A DNA stretch of 64,000 bases, from positions 280,001 through 344,000 of the forward strand of contig CP002278.1 of the NCBI GenBank assembly GCA_000166095.1, written 5' to 3'. The notes under the pieces are model-generated. The model had not been told where the DNA came from and did no database searches. It saw nothing but the letters and a program-made list of their open reading frames with translations. The stretch comes from Methanothermus fervidus DSM 2088. Lineage in GTDB: Archaea > Methanobacteriota > Methanobacteria > DSM-2088 > Methanothermaceae. This document shows, in pieces, positions 29,619 through 38,725 of the stretch. The stretch's first letter is position 1, and every line of letters starts with the position of its first letter. The position numbers and the translations under genes are program-made.

Positions 29619-29798
29619 TCATCTTATTATTTTTATTGCTTGTGTGGGGCACCTGGTAGCACATATCATACATAGATGACAATATTCTAAATTTGTTGCT
29701 TTTGCTTTTTTATTAATTTTCCAAATTTTACCACCTTTTGGACATACCAGCCTACATACACCACAACTATTACATTTATCATTTACAATTATTTTCAT
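29619..29798 (-). CDS. Small 2[4Fe-4S] ferredoxin
   Basis: Fifty-nine residues. Two clusters of C-x2-C-x2-C-x3-C-P are visible: Cys9, 12, 15, 19 (CNSCGVCRLVCP) and Cys40, 43, 46, 50 (CHLCMICATRCP). It reads MKIIVNDKCNSCGVCRLVCP at the start and ends in TQAIKIIR. Eight cysteines in this spacing mean two [4Fe-4S] clusters, a low-potential electron carrier. The ATG at 29798 directly adjoins the stop of the nucleotidyltransferase gene and the stop is six bases before hisB. Its redox partner is not indicated by the neighbours. Confidence 0.92.
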   Translation of the reverse strand: MKIIVNDKCNSCGVCRLVCPKGGKIWKINKKAKATNLEYCHLCMICATRCPTQAIKIIR

Positions 29799-30812
29799 TT
29801 ATGTCCCGTTTTTAGTTTTTAATTTAATATATTCACCTATTGCTTCTCTTGTTGTGCCTACCACTGCTCTATATTTTTCTTTACCAATCATTTTCTCTAA
29901 TTTTCCTTTTACAACAATTTTTTCACCATTCTTTGCCTGGCCTGCATAAGTATGTGTAAATGAAACTACTTCATCAATGTTTGCACCAACATCAGGACCC
30001 TTTAAAACCTTCGTATTTTCAACTTTATATACGGCAGGTGTATCAAATGATGCTATATCATCGACAACTGTACATTCAAGCTTTATATCAGCAATTTGTT
30101 TATACTTTATTTCTTCCCATTTACCTTCTATTTCACTCCATTTCCTCGTTGCTAAGACATCAAATAAAGTTCCATCTATCAATCCTCTGTTATTTTTTCT
30201 TCTTTCATACCAGCAAAATTCTTTGAATGATAATGTATTATCTTTTATACGTTTTTTATACACTTTTTTCCAAGTCTTCAAATCTAAATCTCTCAAGCCA
30301 TGATTTTTATTTTTTATTTCTGCAAGTTTTTCTCTAACTATTTTATGATTTTTCAAGCCATAAATAACAAAATCAATATCAGATTTTTTTGGATCATAAA
30401 GTCCTGGTAATATAGAACCAGAGACTCCCATATATTTATATTGAAGTCCTACTTCATCATGAAAAATTTCTGCAAGTTTTATAACTTTTTGGAGCAATTC
30501 CACCTCAGGATTTTCGTTTAAAATTTTCTTTAGTTTTTCATTTGGTTGTAGTATTTTTTTAACCTTTCTTTTAGGAACTGATAACATTTTGATATTATTG
30601 TGATAATAAATGTACTCAGTATTTTCTAGAAGTTCGTAGGCTTCCTTTGAATTTACCTTTGAATATTTTTTGTTGTTTATTTGCCTATCACCATTAGGAT
30701 CTGGAACATATCTTAAAAATGCTATAAATCTATCTTTAGGATGTAAATAAGACACAGTTGCAAAAAAGAGGTCATCTTTCGTGTATATAAAATCACGTGG
30801 TCTAGATCTCAC
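29799..30812 (-). CDS. Predicted nucleotidyltransferase (pol-beta fold)
   Basis: 337 residues of an uncharacterised archaeal nucleotidyltransferase family. The pol-beta signature is GVSGSILPGLYDPKKSDIDF at about 129-148, with Gly-Ser at 132-133 and catalytic Asp145 and Asp147. The N-terminal FIYTKDDLFFATVSYLHPKDRFIAFLRY and the C-terminal beta-rich EKIVVKGKLEKM segment are typical of this family, whose substrate is unknown. GTG 30812 with GGTGG upstream. Upstream lies the inverted-repeat element at 30869-30984. Confidence 0.82.
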   Translation of the reverse strand: MRSRPRDFIYTKDDLFFATVSYLHPKDRFIAFLRYVPDPNGDRQINNKKYSKVNSKEAYELLENTEYIYYHNNIKMLSVPKRKVKKILQPNEKLKKILNENPEVELLQKVIKLAEIFHDEVGLQYKYMGVSGSILPGLYDPKKSDIDFVIYGLKNHKIVREKLAEIKNKNHGLRDLDLKTWKKVYKKRIKDNTLSFKEFCWYERRKNNRGLIDGTLFDVLATRKWSEIEGKWEEIKYKQIADIKLECTVVDDIASFDTPAVYKVENTKVLKGPDVGANIDEVVSFTHTYAGQAKNGEKIVVKGKLEKMIGKEKYRAVVGTTREAIGEYIKLKTKNGT

Positions 30813-30868
30813 CTAACCACCTTCTTTAAGGAAAATTTTATTCGATAAAAATTGTAGAAACTAAAAAT

Positions 30869-30984
30869 CTTATAACCTGTGAACCACCCCTATGGAGCTT
30901 CTATCATGGGGAAATTTTGTCAAAAACTATCTCTCTATAGGAAATAATTCTGAGTAGAGGTTTTTCTTTCAGACAGGTTATTAG
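30869..30984. repeat. 116-bp inverted-repeat element with internal hairpins (RNA leader or MITE-like)
   Basis: The ends form a 12-base inverted repeat with one mismatch: CTTATAACCTGT at 30869-30880 and its complement at 30973-30984. Inside are two more pairings: CCCC-T-ATG (30887-30894) with CATGGGG (30905-30911), and AAAAAC (30922-30927) plus CTCTA (30933-30937) with TAGAG-GTTTTT (30955-30965). This would fold as a three-way junction on either strand. No transposase frame was found and no target duplication is obvious. It sits in the 286-base gap (30813-31098) upstream of the nucleotidyltransferase gene; the rest of the gap holds nothing recognised. Confidence 0.5.
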
Positions 30985-31098
30985 ACTATCTTTTCCCTTC
31001 GTTTTTATTTTACACATGTCTTCTGATATTCTGCATTTAACTCCTCGAATACTAGGTTTTTTAACTTTATATTAGAAGTGAAAGAATTTACCAAGACT

Positions 31099-31530
31099 TC
31101 ACTGATAAACTTTAAAAATAAGCTGTACTTCATCTTTGTCTATATAGGGTCTGTCAAATGAAATTTTTTTCCCAGTGATATCCATATAGAGCAGAGACAT
31201 CAGATGTACATAGGGACATATATATGGAGTTTTACCTTCTTTTAACATTTCCTGCAAAAATTCACTTAAATAAGGTTTTTTAACAATTAATATAACATTT
31301 TTGTCATTTTCTTTTATTTCAAAACTTTCTGCTAAGTTAAATTTTAAAAATAAATTTTTTAAGTCGCTGATATTCATTTTGTCTTGTATGTAACCATGCC
31401 TTTCAAGAAATTTCTTCATATGTTTTGCGACTGTCATGCCTACAGTTTTTCCACTTTCACCTAATAATTCATATAATGCAGAATTAATGCCATAAAATAG
31501 TGAATTAAGGAATACATGTCTTTTTTCCAT
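31099..31530 (-). CDS. Unknown protein, possibly V4R-like
   Basis: 143 residues, not recognised with confidence. The N-terminal helix region LNSLFYGINSALYELLGESGKTVG and the C-terminal half with ICPYVHLMSLLYMDITGKKISF followed by DEVQLIFKVYQ give a helix-then-sheet pattern reminiscent of V4R/heme-nitric-oxide-like small-molecule domains, but the cysteines typical of V4R are missing apart from one. ATG 31530 overlaps the stop of the upstream frameshifted membrane-protein gene (TAATG), so the two were one operon. Confidence 0.65.
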   Translation of the reverse strand: MEKRHVFLNSLFYGINSALYELLGESGKTVGMTVAKHMKKFLERHGYIQDKMNISDLKNLFLKFNLAESFEIKENDKNVILIVKKPYLSEFLQEMLKEGKTPYICPYVHLMSLLYMDITGKKISFDRPYIDKDEVQLIFKVYQ

Positions 31531-31830
31531 TATTTCACCTCTACTTTTATTCCGCCAATTTTGGGTGATAAGTAATTGTAGATTACTGCTGCCAATCCAG
31601 AAATTATGAATCCGACTATAAATCCAATTACAGGTGCACTGAGTATCCCAACAATCATTGCATTATAATTAATTGCATAAGGCATTGGCATCATTGACAG
31701 ATGTATAAAGAATAGAAGACCAAATAACAGTAATTATCAAATTTATTATAGCTGAAATACATGCGATTATTATTGCAAAAGGTATAACACGTATTTTTCT
31801 TATCTCTTTAACTTTCTTTTCTTCTTCCAT
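31530..31830 (-). pseudogene. Frameshifted small membrane protein gene
   Basis: The ATG at 31830 is preceded by GGTGAAATAA and opens a frame starting MEEEKKVKEIRKIRVIPFAI, then a membrane segment ending near LIITVI. That frame stops after about 60 codons. From around 31725 the +1 frame carries a natural continuation, FGLLFFIHLSMMPMP, a second membrane segment (IVGILSAPVIGFIVGFIISG) and the end YLSPKIGGIKVEVK, terminating at 31530. The span is 301 bases, so removing one base restores a ~99-residue two-helix protein. No slippery site is evident. Either a real recent mutation or a sequence error. Confidence 0.8.
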
Positions 31831-31919
31831 TTATTTCACCAAAATTTTTTAAAGGCTTTTTTGTTTAATTTTATATAAATAACTTTTCTTTTTAACTTTT
31901 TAAAATGAAAAATAAAAGA

Positions 31920-34900
31920 CTATTGCTCAGGCCTTCTCAATAGATATCCTACCGCCATCAATGCAATCAATATTATAACTCCGATTATTCCTGCAAATGG
32001 CACTGATGATGGACTTCCAATTCCTTTAGACACTGGTGTAATCTCATATGCTTTACCTGCTGCAGCACCTGTAATTCCTGCTTTACCTGTAGCACCTGAT
32101 TCTGATGAGGATTTACTTGCAGCTCCAGAAGCTTGAGCTGCTCCTCTTGCACCAACTTCACCACCAACTCTACCTGAAGGACCTGAAATTCCTGGTGAAA
32201 CTCCCCTTGTTGCTGCAGTTCCAATTCCTACTCTTCCTAATGCAGTTGGAGCTCCTAGTTGTGATGGTGCTCCTGGAATTGAAGGTTGTGGTGTAGTTGT
32301 TGGAATTCCAGGGACTGAAGGTTGTGGTGTTGTTGGAGCTCCTGGGATTGAAGGAGCAAATGCAGCATTTTTTGTTGCTATATATAGCTGAGATCTTACT
32401 GAATTTAATAGATTTGGATTTACATAGTTTAATGCCCATCTTATCATAGCTATATTTCCACAACTGCAATCACAGCATGCTGGTCCATATCTGGCTATTA
32501 GAGCTGCCCATCTATTTGCAATTAATCTAAGAGTTTCTGTAGATGGATGCCAGAAGCCTTTGTGGGCTGCTGTAAGTAATGTACCTATGATGCTTATCAT
32601 TGCATATGCTCTATTTCCAGTTGATAGCCATTGTGATACTCCAATGTTGTATTTGTCTTTCACATATACATCTACAATTTCATTCCACATCCAATCTTGG
32701 ACTAGGTGAGGCGTTGTTACTTGAGATAACCAAAGGTTTGAGACAAATTTACGGCTGAAGTATCTGCCAGTTGGATCTGTTTTCATCATTCCTGTTATCC
32801 ATGAAGGATTAAAGTAACGTGTTGCCATCTCTTTAACCATAAATTGTTGTAAATCAAATACCTTTGGGTTATTTCTGTTTGCATAACTTAAAACCATTAT
32901 TGTTGGTGGAGATTTATTTATTCTTTCTATTGCCATTGAAAGTCCGCCCCAATAATCAAAGAAATCATCATTGTCAAGAACTCCATAAAGGTTTGTGTTT
33001 CTACTTGTATATACTATTGACACTCCACTTAATGCTCTCTTAAATACTTCTGGATTGTTAACTCCCCATTTCGTGCTTGAGTAAATATTACTCATTCTAT
33101 TTATGTAAAAATCTGCGAGCTGTGTCCTATTACTCCATGTCCATGCCATTTCAACAGATTTTGATATACCAGCCCCATAATCATTTTCTGGTGGTGCAAA
33201 TATTCGAGATATTGCAAGTTCTCCAGCTTCTTCTGGAGTCATGTTAAGGGACAGGTAATATGCAAAATCTTTCACCCAGTGTTTTGCTATATAATTATCA
33301 TTTAATGATTCGGATCCTAATCCATAAAATCCTACAGGTGTCAATACATAATCTAGAGCTTTTTTTAGTTTTTCACCATATTTCTTTTTAAGTGTTTCAT
33401 TATTAAGTATTGTATAATATGCTGCTGCAAGAGCCAATCTAAATGCTTTATCTAATATTCCAACTTGTCTACTGTACAAATCTCTAAATAAACCGGTTGT
33501 AACTATAACTACGTCAATTCTTTTCTTTGGCCATCCTTCTGGCCTAACAAGATCTTTTAATTCTACAAGTCTTGGAATTTCTTTGACTTTAGCGCCTCCA
33601 ACACCAGCACTTGGAGAGCTTGACCATTCTGGCTTTGCTCCAATAAGATGAAGTACCATTGATATTAATGCTCCATCATCACGTGCAGTTTCTGTACAAA
33701 AAATTCCTACAGCTATCTTTTCGACTTTACTTGCTTCTTCAATAACTTTTCTTTTTTGATTGGGTTTAAGTTTTGTAAATTTCTTTTTATAGAGTTTTTC
33801 TGAAATTTTTTCTGCTAAACCTTCAAGTGTTTGCATTGCTAATATTTTACCATATTCAACAGCTTTTTTAGTTGGTATTTCTTCCGCCTGATTTTGGAAA
33901 AAGTTTCTTCCCGTTGGTAACACGTCTGGATTAACTACTGGATCATTTCCAGGCCCTGGTGGTATAAAACCACAATTTAACGCATTTAACAGTGCTTTTA
34001 TTTCATTTTCAATGCTTTCTTTTATTAGGTTTACATATTTCAATGCTTCTTCAAGAACTTTTTTTAATCCCTCTGTTGGGTTTGAAGTTAAATTATTTAC
34101 TGTTGATTCAAGACCATTTCTAATTAAATTTCTAACTACTTCAATACATTTTTTGTTTATTTCTTCTTTTTGTGTAAATGTAAGGTTGTTGTATTTTTTT
34201 CCACAAATAAGCATTGATATTTCATCTTGTAAAGTTGTTTCAACCTTAGGTGAAATTTCGATAGGTATTGAAAGTATTGAAGTAACTAACATTGCAATCT
34301 CATCATCTGTCCAATTTTTACCAATGGCATGTAAACCATAAGGATAAAGTGTATTTTGTAGGGATGTTAAATAATCTTCAATTGCATCTACAAATTCATC
34401 ATCCTTTAATTCATCCAATCTTTTTCCAATGTAAGCCTCAATTATTTTTGTAAAGTTATTATTCTTGATGACTTCTTTCATTTTAGCTATAATTTGTGGT
34501 TTTACCGATGGATCTGCACCATCGTATTGGCTTACTAAAGATGCTAGTTCTCCATAACCCCCATATAATTCAGTGAATGACATTGGAGGAGTTAAATGAT
34601 CTATCATAACTGCTGATCCTCTTCTTTTAGCTTGAATACCTTCTGCAAGTCCATCCACAATATAGTAGTAAATTTGTGGCGTGCTTCCAACAACAACTTT
34701 TGGAAAGTCATATGGTGCAAGCAATACTTCTTTTCCTGGTAGCCATTCATAAGTAGCGTGTCTTCCAAGATGTACCATTGCATGAGTGTTTTCTTGGAGA
34801 TATAAATATGCTGCAAGATATTGGTGTGGTGGAGCTACAACCATACTATGGTATAATTTGTTGATATCTCCTTCCCATCCACGTTGAGGTTCTGGACAAA

Positions 34901-36947
34901 CAAAAATGTTACCAAACCATATTCCAGGAATAACAAAATATTTTGTGCCATTTTTTTCTATTGTCATTACATTTCCTGGTGGTTCACCCCATCCACAAAT
35001 TCCTGGAACTTTAAGAGAAAGAAATCGTTTTTTATAATCCATAAATTCTTGATAATAACTTTCGTTTTGGGTTAAAAGATATTCTTTTAAAATATTTACT
35101 ATCTTATCTAGTAAAGGTAACACATCTTTGGTTCTATTTTCTGGTAACAATGATACTAACCCTTGGTACCATGAATCTAATCTATCAAACATTTCTTGTG
35201 TATAATTCAATTCTACAGCTTTTCTACATAATTCTCCAATATATCCTACAGGACCTTCAATAACTTGAAGTTTTGTAATATTATCTAATTTTGAGAACCA
35301 TTCTATATATTTATCAACTGGGTAAAGAATTGCACCATTTTCTACCAGCTTTTCAAGCTCTCCTGGTGCCCATGGCGCAATATTAATAGCTTTTTTCAAT
35401 ATCAAATCAAGCAATTCTGTTGTATTTGTAGGAATGTTTTCAACTTTATATCCATTTTCTTTAAGAATATGAAGTAGATTATAAATGCTTGTTATAGTGT
35501 TAAGATAACTTGACCCTATGTTGCTTTTACCTGGTGGATAATTGTAGTAGATTAAAGCAATTTTTTTCTCAGAGTTAGGCATTCTTTTTAAAAGTATCCA
35601 ATTTTTTATTGTGTCTGCTAAAAGCTCAATATTTTTGTCTATCACCTTGTAATCACTGAAAACTAAGCCTGTGATGGGATCTTTACTAGGAGGTGCAAGC
35701 GTTGCAACTATTGTTGGATTTATAATCCCTTGTGCCTCTGGAACTGCTATATGCCACCATTTGTCACCTGTAAGATACCTAATCCCTTGTGAACTAATTT
35801 CCCATTGTTCTGCACTTATATAATCAGAATGTATTGCTCTAAAAACAGGTACATTCAATATTTCAAAAAATTTAATTACGTCTGTAAAATTATCACCGCC
35901 TAAACCAAAGGCTGGCATGCTTATTATAGCATCAACATAAACCTTATACTTAGATGGGTTTGCAAAGAAACTTTCAACATTAGGAGCATCTGTAAATGAT
36001 TCTACCATAACTTTTAACTGATCTGGTGTAGCACCATATGCTACTACTGGTATGACATTTATATTCCGCTTTTCTAGTGCATCGATGAGTGCATAATAAG
36101 GTCCTAATTGTTGAGAACCTACATACATTGTACTTTCAATAATACCAACACATCCGATGGCACTTGTTTTAAAGTAATGTTGTGCATAAACTGTGAGATT
36201 ATCATACCATCCATAGCGGTATATACCATAAATTTTTTCACCAGAAGAAGTTTTAGCCCAGTCAGGTTCGTGCCATTCTACTGAAAATCCTAACCTATTC
36301 AATGCCCATAATATTTGTTCTTTGAGTGCCAAAACATTGTTTAAATCTTTATATAAAACAGCCCTATTGAAATCTTCAGGAGATTTTATAGATGAAAGGT
36401 AATTTTTAACATAATCGTATGATAAACCTCTTTTGGTGTTTTGATACAAGTTATATAATTCTTCGTCTGAAAAATTTTCTAAGAGATATTTTCCTTTGAT
36501 GTTTGAATATCTCATCAAATTAATATACCCTGGAGCAGGTTCAAGAATTAGAAATATTCCATCTTTTTTATTTGTTATTTGTTTATTTTTTGAAAATATT
36601 TCTTGTAAGCGCTTTGACACTGAGTCACTGATCCATTCTCCAATAAATATTTTAGAATTAGAAATCAAATTAACAAATTCATCGTCTTGGATTTTTTCGA
36701 TCTGAGAGCAACTCCTTACTTGAAATTGTACGTTGTTAGTTAGGGTAGTGTTATTTTTTATTAATTCATGTACAGCTTGGTTGGCTATTATAGCTCCTTG
36801 ATTATCACTTAAAATAACTACTGTAATTTTATCTCTACTTGAGTTATTAAAATCTGTTGTATTTAATGCATATACATGCGTAGAGTTAGCTGAAATAAAA
36901 ATTATAAAAGAGATAATAATTATTGACATGAATATAATATTTCGCAT
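31920..36947 (-). CDS. Surface-anchored CobN/BchH-like chelatase subunit
   Basis: 1675 residues. Residues 1-28 are a signal peptide (MRNIIFMSIIIISFIIFISA...VYA). The body is CobN/magnesium-chelatase H family: repressed-looking N-terminal domains, then MVHLGRHATYEWLPGK around residue 720, EGIQAKRRGSAVMIDHLTPP, the GAKPEWS/GAKVKEIPRLVELKDLVRPEGWP region and WITGMMKTDPTGRYFSRKF. Near residue 1545 a Pro-rich repeat (PSVPGIPTTTPQPSIPGAP) and a Gly/Ala/Ser-rich linker lead to one C-terminal membrane helix (AGIIGVIILIALMAVGYLL) and RRPEQ. The enzyme would therefore face outward. Chelatase AAA partners are not nearby. Substrate (cobalt, nickel or other tetrapyrrole) unknown. Confidence 0.88.
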   Translation of the reverse strand: MRNIIFMSIIIISFIIFISANSTHVYALNTTDFNNSSRDKITVVILSDNQGAIIANQAVHELIKNNTTLTNNVQFQVRSCSQIEKIQDDEFVNLISNSKIFIGEWISDSVSKRLQEIFSKNKQITNKKDGIFLILEPAPGYINLMRYSNIKGKYLLENFSDEELYNLYQNTKRGLSYDYVKNYLSSIKSPEDFNRAVLYKDLNNVLALKEQILWALNRLGFSVEWHEPDWAKTSSGEKIYGIYRYGWYDNLTVYAQHYFKTSAIGCVGIIESTMYVGSQQLGPYYALIDALEKRNINVIPVVAYGATPDQLKVMVESFTDAPNVESFFANPSKYKVYVDAIISMPAFGLGGDNFTDVIKFFEILNVPVFRAIHSDYISAEQWEISSQGIRYLTGDKWWHIAVPEAQGIINPTIVATLAPPSKDPITGLVFSDYKVIDKNIELLADTIKNWILLKRMPNSEKKIALIYYNYPPGKSNIGSSYLNTITSIYNLLHILKENGYKVENIPTNTTELLDLILKKAINIAPWAPGELEKLVENGAILYPVDKYIEWFSKLDNITKLQVIEGPVGYIGELCRKAVELNYTQEMFDRLDSWYQGLVSLLPENRTKDVLPLLDKIVNILKEYLLTQNESYYQEFMDYKKRFLSLKVPGICGWGEPPGNVMTIEKNGTKYFVIPGIWFGNIFVCPEPQRGWEGDINKLYHSMVVAPPHQYLAAYLYLQENTHAMVHLGRHATYEWLPGKEVLLAPYDFPKVVVGSTPQIYYYIVDGLAEGIQAKRRGSAVMIDHLTPPMSFTELYGGYGELASLVSQYDGADPSVKPQIIAKMKEVIKNNNFTKIIEAYIGKRLDELKDDEFVDAIEDYLTSLQNTLYPYGLHAIGKNWTDDEIAMLVTSILSIPIEISPKVETTLQDEISMLICGKKYNNLTFTQKEEINKKCIEVVRNLIRNGLESTVNNLTSNPTEGLKKVLEEALKYVNLIKESIENEIKALLNALNCGFIPPGPGNDPVVNPDVLPTGRNFFQNQAEEIPTKKAVEYGKILAMQTLEGLAEKISEKLYKKKFTKLKPNQKRKVIEEASKVEKIAVGIFCTETARDDGALISMVLHLIGAKPEWSSSPSAGVGGAKVKEIPRLVELKDLVRPEGWPKKRIDVVIVTTGLFRDLYSRQVGILDKAFRLALAAAYYTILNNETLKKKYGEKLKKALDYVLTPVGFYGLGSESLNDNYIAKHWVKDFAYYLSLNMTPEEAGELAISRIFAPPENDYGAGISKSVEMAWTWSNRTQLADFYINRMSNIYSSTKWGVNNPEVFKRALSGVSIVYTSRNTNLYGVLDNDDFFDYWGGLSMAIERINKSPPTIMVLSYANRNNPKVFDLQQFMVKEMATRYFNPSWITGMMKTDPTGRYFSRKFVSNLWLSQVTTPHLVQDWMWNEIVDVYVKDKYNIGVSQWLSTGNRAYAMISIIGTLLTAAHKGFWHPSTETLRLIANRWAALIARYGPACCDCSCGNIAMIRWALNYVNPNLLNSVRSQLYIATKNAAFAPSIPGAPTTPQPSVPGIPTTTPQPSIPGAPSQLGAPTALGRVGIGTAATRGVSPGISGPSGRVGGEVGARGAAQASGAASKSSSESGATGKAGITGAAAGKAYEITPVSKGIGSPSSVPFAGIIGVIILIALMAVGYLLRRPEQ

Positions 36948-37007
36948 ATAAATTTACTCTCCCAATTTTTTTGATTTAGTTATTATAGCCTAAAAAAATA
37001 AATTTTT

Positions 37008-37044
37008 CCCTAAAAAACAAAAAATTTAAAAAAATAAAAAAGAA
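37008..37044 (-). terminator. T-rich terminator after the DUF3344 gene
   Basis: On the minus strand the DUF3344 stop is followed at once by several T tracts (about 37008-37042: runs of six or seven T separated by a few A/G), the usual form of archaeal intrinsic termination. It would separate the DUF3344 transcript from cobN-like, which has an AT-rich promoter-like stretch near 36985-37003 and GGGAG upstream of its ATG. Confidence 0.5.
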
Positions 37045-38349
37045 TCACCAAACATCAGCATATCCTTCTTCTTTCCCTGTATATCTAGCTATATACCTAA
37101 ATTCTCCCCTTGGAGCTATGTATTTACTTATCTCCCTCATCTGTGGATTCAATCCCTCAATTTCATATTTTATTCTTAGATTTAATGGAATTCTATATCT
37201 TGATGGATTTTTGACAATCATTGTTCCAGATACTGCATATTTAAATGGATATTTACCTAACTCTATTGTTTTTGTTTCATTTGGCTTTAGAGTTATTGTT
37301 AATTCTCTATAGCTGACTTTAGTTCCATTAACTGGATTTGTGTAGATTGAGATGTAATATTTTATGGTTATTGTTGATTTTCCTAAGTTTGTTAGGGTTA
37401 TTGTGAAGGTTTTGTTTCCAGAATATTTTGCTGATAATCCTGCAAGTATTATCTTATAAAATTTTCCTGTTCTATTATATGTTAATATGTTTTCACCAGT
37501 CTTATTGAAGTAGTTAGTTACGTCCCAGACATTGTATCCTGCATAATCAGCTGTAGTTTGGCCCCCAGGAAGTATAACATCATTGAATGTATACATTCCA
37601 TCTTGACTTGCAGCATGCACAACTGTAAGTGTAGCATTCTCTATTTTTTCTCTAATATTTGCTATAAATTTTGTTTTGCCTATGTAATTATTATCTTTAT
37701 AACTTACAACGTCATGTCCTAGATTGATCCAATATTCAGTAATGTTCGTGCTGTTTGGAATGTCATATGCAACAACAAGTGTTATTAATTTTATTCTGCC
37801 ATCACGAGATCCAGTGGTGTTTATTAGTGCAGTATTATATCCTGCTGTTGTAAGACTAGTTACATCATACCACATTAGATAATCACTTGTTACTCTCATT
37901 GTATGGTTGTTGACCATTAAGTAAGGATCATTGTCATGACCAGGGCCAAGAATTGCTGTATTATTGTTTCCAGCGGGTGGATAAGTGTAAGTTGTATTGA
38001 GGAATTGACTATCTAGCAATTTTCCATTGTAAGTTACATTAACATATGTTTCCTTAGCTTCTTGCATGTGTCCAGAATATACTAGAACATAAAGTGTTGC
38101 ATTTTTTACAATAGCATTTTCAGGCAATGGTTTAAATTTATAGTAAACATAGGCATTTCCTATACTTTGATTTGCACTTTCTGCATTCCCTGTGAACCCT
38201 AAATAACTGTCTATATAAAGCCCACCAGTCACCTTTCCATGTTTAACAGTTTCTAGTGGTTTGCCACCATAATAAGAGTCAGCATATGTCAACCCTGGTA
38301 ACATAAACAATGCAACCACTATGAGACCCAATATATAAATTTTCTTAAT
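37045..38349 (-). CDS. Secreted DUF3344-type protein
   Basis: 434 residues if begun at ATT 38349. The signal peptide ([22 protein letters not shown]) is followed by DUF3344-like sequence: [57 protein letters not shown] and [10 protein letters not shown]-like motifs, with many Asn-x-Thr/Ser sites. The role is unknown; beta-sandwich surface proteins are expected. The GTG at 38358 lies within the Shine-Dalgarno GGAGGTGA, so it cannot easily serve as start; in-frame ATT 38349 is six bases beyond it. It precedes the CobN-like gene, suggesting a shared surface function. Confidence 0.82.
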   Translation of the reverse strand: MKKIYILGLIVVALFMLPGLTYADSYYGGKPLETVKHGKVTGGLYIDSYLGFTGNAESANQSIGNAYVYYKFKPLPENAIVKNATLYVLVYSGHMQEAKETYVNVTYNGKLLDSQFLNTTYTYPPAGNNNTAILGPGHDNDPYLMVNNHTMRVTSDYLMWYDVTSLTTAGYNTALINTTGSRDGRIKLITLVVAYDIPNSTNITEYWINLGHDVVSYKDNNYIGKTKFIANIREKIENATLTVVHAASQDGMYTFNDVILPGGQTTADYAGYNVWDVTNYFNKTGENILTYNRTGKFYKIILAGLSAKYSGNKTFTITLTNLGKSTITIKYYISIYTNPVNGTKVSYRELTITLKPNETKTIELGKYPFKYAVSGTMIVKNPSRYRIPLNLRIKYEIEGLNPQMREISKYIAPRGEFRYIARYTGKEEGYADVW

Positions 38350-38458
38350 ATTTTTCACCTCCTTTATTTTAATTACAATTTTTTTATTTGTATTACTACA
38401 AAATTATTTTTTTGGTTTTGAAACAATAAAAAAATCAAAAAATGTAGGAAGTGTGGAA

Positions 38459-38722
38459 ATGCAAAAAAATTTGTTAATTGTGATATCAGGGGTTATGTTA
38501 TTAGGCATGTTTGTTAGTTTTATAATAATGTTTTTAGAGCCACAACAGATCCCAACAATAAAAATTGTTGAAAATAAAACCAATAATACATCTACATCTA
38601 TCCCACAATATCAACAAAATGATAAATACCAATCATATTATAAAGGTGGAGAAAACGATACATATATACCAAAATCAAAAGTGAATGTAGAATACAATTC
38701 TACTAATAAAACAGGAGGGTAA
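38459..38722 (+). CDS. Small single-pass membrane protein
   Basis: 87 residues from ATG 38459 (GTG 38453 is an alternative). One N-terminal membrane helix (LLIVISGVMLLGMFVSFIIMFL) is followed by an extracellular-looking polar tail rich in Asn, Thr and Tyr with several N-glycosylation sequons (NKTNNTST, YNSTNKTGG). Not recognised. Divergent from the DUF3344 gene (109 bases between starts) and three bases before the DUF169 gene. Confidence 0.65.
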   Translation: MQKNLLIVISGVMLLGMFVSFIIMFLEPQQIPTIKIVENKTNNTSTSIPQYQQNDKYQSYYKGGENDTYIPKSKVNVEYNSTNKTGG

Positions 38723-38725
38723 TAT

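Noticed and set aside
30904-31020. Small minus-strand ORF (37 residues) within the inverted-repeat element
   Set aside because: No Shine-Dalgarno site at the right spacing and no recognisable protein character; the pairing pattern explains the sequence better.
32270-32350. Possible CRISPR-like or tandem repeat
   Set aside because: It is a short coding repeat of the Pro-rich stalk of the CobN-like protein, without spacers.
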